From assembly GCA_049680365.1 (NCBI GenBank), contig JBAUHQ010000482.1, forward strand, positions 1 through 64,000: a DNA stretch of 64,000 nt, read 5' to 3'. This stretch comes from K23-9 sp049680365. Its GTDB lineage: Bacteria; Planctomycetota; Planctomycetia; Pirellulales; Pirellulaceae. This document shows positions 62,478 through 64,000 of the stretch, piece by piece. A program made the position numbers and the translations under genes. The notes beneath the pieces are model-generated. The model saw nothing but the letters and a program-made list of their open reading frames with translations. It searched no databases and had not been told where the DNA came from. The stretch's first letter is position 1; each line of letters opens with the position of its first letter.

Positions 62478-63005
62478 CTAACTGGGCACGTGAGCCTCCC
62501 ATTTGTTCTGGGCGCGAAGTAAGCGTTCGACCAATTCGCGTACGGCACCTTGTCCGCCGCTTGATTGCAAAATCCAGTGGGCGTTGTCGCGAGCATCATT
62601 GGCGGCGTCGGCAGGTGCGACCGCCAGCCCCACCGACTTCATGATTGGCACGTCGGGTAGATCATCGCCGATATAACAGACTTGATCGGGACGGCAGCCG
62701 ATGGAGTCCAGCATCGATTGCGCTGCGGGCACTTTATTGGCGTGGCCTTGTGCAACATGCTGGATGCCAAGTTCAGCAGCGCGTTTTTCGACGATGTTGC
62801 TTTGACGCGAAGTTAAGATTCCGAACTCAAAACCACTTTTCATCCAAAGTTTGATTCCCAGCCCGTCCCGCACATGGAACTGCTTGCTCTCAACACCTTT
62901 AGCGTCGTAGATGATTCGCCCATCGGTCAACACACCATCGACATCAGAAATGATGCAGGTGATCGAAGCTGCGATGTCGGCGTCAGAACGCAGTAGGGCG
63001 GGCAT
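62478..63005 (-). CDS. kdsC: 3-deoxy-D-manno-octulosonate 8-phosphate phosphatase
   Basis: A HAD-family phosphatase that removes phosphate from KDO 8-phosphate in LPS core synthesis. The 175-residue protein has the D21-V-D23 nucleophile motif in IISDVDGVLTDGRI, LTSRQSNIVEKRAAELGI, a Lys-containing HANKVPAAQ and the metal site YIGDDLPDVPIM. It lacks a cap domain, as expected. It ends 31 bases before the LptC/LptA-like gene and follows kdsD by 99 bases, forming an operon for KDO synthesis. Confidence 0.93.
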   Translation of the reverse strand: MPALLRSDADIAASITCIISDVDGVLTDGRIIYDAKGVESKQFHVRDGLGIKLWMKSGFEFGILTSRQSNIVEKRAAELGIQHVAQGHANKVPAAQSMLDSIGCRPDQVCYIGDDLPDVPIMKSVGLAVAPADAANDARDNAHWILQSSGGQGAVRELVERLLRAQNKWEAHVPS

Positions 63006-63060
63006 GGAGCTAATCTAGATTGCGATTGGAGTAGGGCGATTGATGGCACAGATGACGATT

Positions 63061-63105
63061 GCGCTGGTGTGTTTTGCGCTGGTGTGCTTTGGGCTGGTGT
63101 GTTGC
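63061..63105. repeat. 15-bp tandem repeat, three copies, between kdsD and kdsC
   Basis: GCGCTGGTGTGTTTT (63061-63075) and two diverged copies (63076-63090 and 63091-63105), directly after the kdsD stop. Confidence 0.7.
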
Positions 63106-64000
63106 TAATTCGTGGGGAAAATTGGGATGGTGGTCTGCTGTGGATTTGAATCCGAAAGTGACATAACATCAGTGATATCCAACATTCCTATCGGGCGATT
63201 GTTTTTATCGACGACTGGCAGTTCGCTGATTTTGCGATGCGACATCAAGGCCATCGCTTCGCTAAGCGTTGCGCCGGACAGCGTGGTTGTCGGTTGGGCG
63301 GTCATTCGCGAAGCAATCGTTTGATCCAGCGCGTCTTCACAACGCGATTCCAACAAACGTGCTAAGTCGCTGTCGGTAAAGATGCCAGCCAAGGTGCCAT
63401 CTTCGTTCCGCAACATCACCGCACCGCTTCGACGACCTGTCTTGGAACTAGTAACAATCGCTGCCCGAATGGTCGTGTCCGCCGGTGCGATGCGACAGGC
63501 ATCGATCGGGCGCATCAGTTGTTCGACTTTCGCTAGTTTGCGTCCCAGTGAGCCACCAGGATGAAAACGCGCAAAATCTTGTGGAGTAAATCGTCGTAGT
63601 TGGCTGGCAAGAAGTGCGATCGCATCGCCGACAGCCATCATCACGGCTGTGCTACTAGTCGGGGCCAAGCCATTGTGACAGGCTTCGTTGTGTTTGCCGA
63701 TCGATACGACACAGTCGGCGGCAATGGCCAGCGGACTGTCTTCGTTGGCAGTAATCGCGATCAATGCCGATGCGTGTTCGCTTAAGTGATCCGCGATACG
63801 AACCACTTCTTCGCTGCGACCCGAATTGGAAATTGCCCAAACCAAGTCGTTTTCGCGTACACGGCCCAGGTCACCATGAACGGCTTCGGAAGGGTGCAGA
63901 AAATGAGCGGGTGTTCCGGTACTGGCGAGTGTTGCGACTAGCTTTTGTCCGACCAAGCCTGCCTTGCCAACCCCTGTGACAATCACGCAGCCATCGCAAT
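63105..64000 (-). CDS. kdsD: Arabinose 5-phosphate isomerase (KpsF/GutQ family), partial
   Basis: Converts ribulose 5-phosphate to arabinose 5-phosphate, the precursor of KDO. The window ends inside the gene, so the N-terminus is missing. The visible part has the SIS domain (GVGKAGLVGQKLVATLASTG, SNSGRSEEVV, THNGLAPTSST-like ACHNGLAPTSSTAVM, FHPGGSLGRKL) and two CBS domains (about the last 130 residues; IFTDSDLARLL and LPVVDKNNRPIGMLDITDV). The frame is open to position 64000. kdsC follows 99 bases downstream. Confidence 0.94.
   Translation of the reverse strand, partial: CDGCVIVTGVGKAGLVGQKLVATLASTGTPAHFLHPSEAVHGDLGRVRENDLVWAISNSGRSEEVVRIADHLSEHASALIAITANEDSPLAIAADCVVSIGKHNEACHNGLAPTSSTAVMMAVGDAIALLASQLRRFTPQDFARFHPGGSLGRKLAKVEQLMRPIDACRIAPADTTIRAAIVTSSKTGRRSGAVMLRNEDGTLAGIFTDSDLARLLESRCEDALDQTIASRMTAQPTTTLSGATLSEAMALMSHRKISELPVVDKNNRPIGMLDITDVMSLSDSNPQQTTIPIFPTN

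Noticed and set aside
1..64000. tRNA or rRNA genes
   Set aside because: No stretch with a tRNA-like TTCRA arm and CCA-type acceptor pairing, or conserved rRNA sequence, was found by eye. A covariance-model scan would be decisive.

Overview
This 64 kb window looks like chromosomal DNA of a planctomycete, probably a Pirellulaceae (Rhodopirellula-like) bacterium. The basis is gene content: DUF1592/DUF1587 cytochrome and DUF1552 pairs, a PVC-type dehydrogenase/HEAT/cytochrome c protein, two sulfatases, a DUF1559 protein, an LEPRHLLA-type secreted protein with dockerin repeats, and a tetrahydromethanopterin-linked C1 gene (ftr). Genes are scattered in short operons on both strands. No rRNA, tRNA, CRISPR array or prophage was seen.

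Region 1-6.4 kb: the start of a Na/Pi-cotransporter-like gene, pckA (PEP carboxykinase), and an intact insertion sequence (2679-4472) with 10-bp terminal inverted repeats and an 8-bp target duplication. The IS splits a small gene for a secreted SHD1-like protein, and both halves rejoin in frame when the IS is removed. Then come a cbpA-type co-chaperone gene and rnpA.

Region 6.8-20 kb: a secretin, a nucleoside hydrolase divergent from trpD, a minus-strand run rhaB / 5-formyl-THF cyclo-ligase / ftr, a polytopic membrane protein, a PilZ protein, and rsmH translationally overlapped with a Tat-exported sugar isomerase-like gene.

Region 20-33 kb: a glycine-rich protein with seven EF-hand loops, an acyl-CoA dehydrogenase, an Hpt protein overlapping a receiver-Ser/Thr kinase fusion, the DUF1552/DUF1592 pair and a 1276-residue dehydrogenase/HEAT/cytochrome c protein.

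Region 33-46 kb (envelope and glycan genes): yidC carrying an inserted PDZ domain, a methyltransferase, a TMTC-like GT-C/TPR protein, an FAD oxidoreductase, a large membrane-anchored protein of unknown function, fcl and gmd (GDP-L-fucose synthesis), and a solitary groES.

Region 46-64 kb: a secreted metalloprotease-like protein with PKD, Calx-beta and dockerin parts, DUF1289, two beta-propeller proteins, a YaiI/SUI1 pair, a pore-less voltage-sensor-like protein with a C-terminal coiled coil, two tail-to-tail sulfatases (one with an abnormal active-site motif), a DUF1559 protein, a TerB/DUF533 protein, and a minus-strand kdsD-kdsC-giant LptC/LptA-like cluster that echoes the proteobacterial LPS transport operon order.

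The points most worth a second look are the giant LptC/LptA-like protein beside kdsDC, the pore-less voltage-sensor protein, the PDZ-containing YidC, the Hpt/receiver-kinase pair, the CHMSR sulfatase and the IS-split secreted-protein gene. I saw no clear new defence or mobile system. All functional calls are from reading motifs, without database searches.
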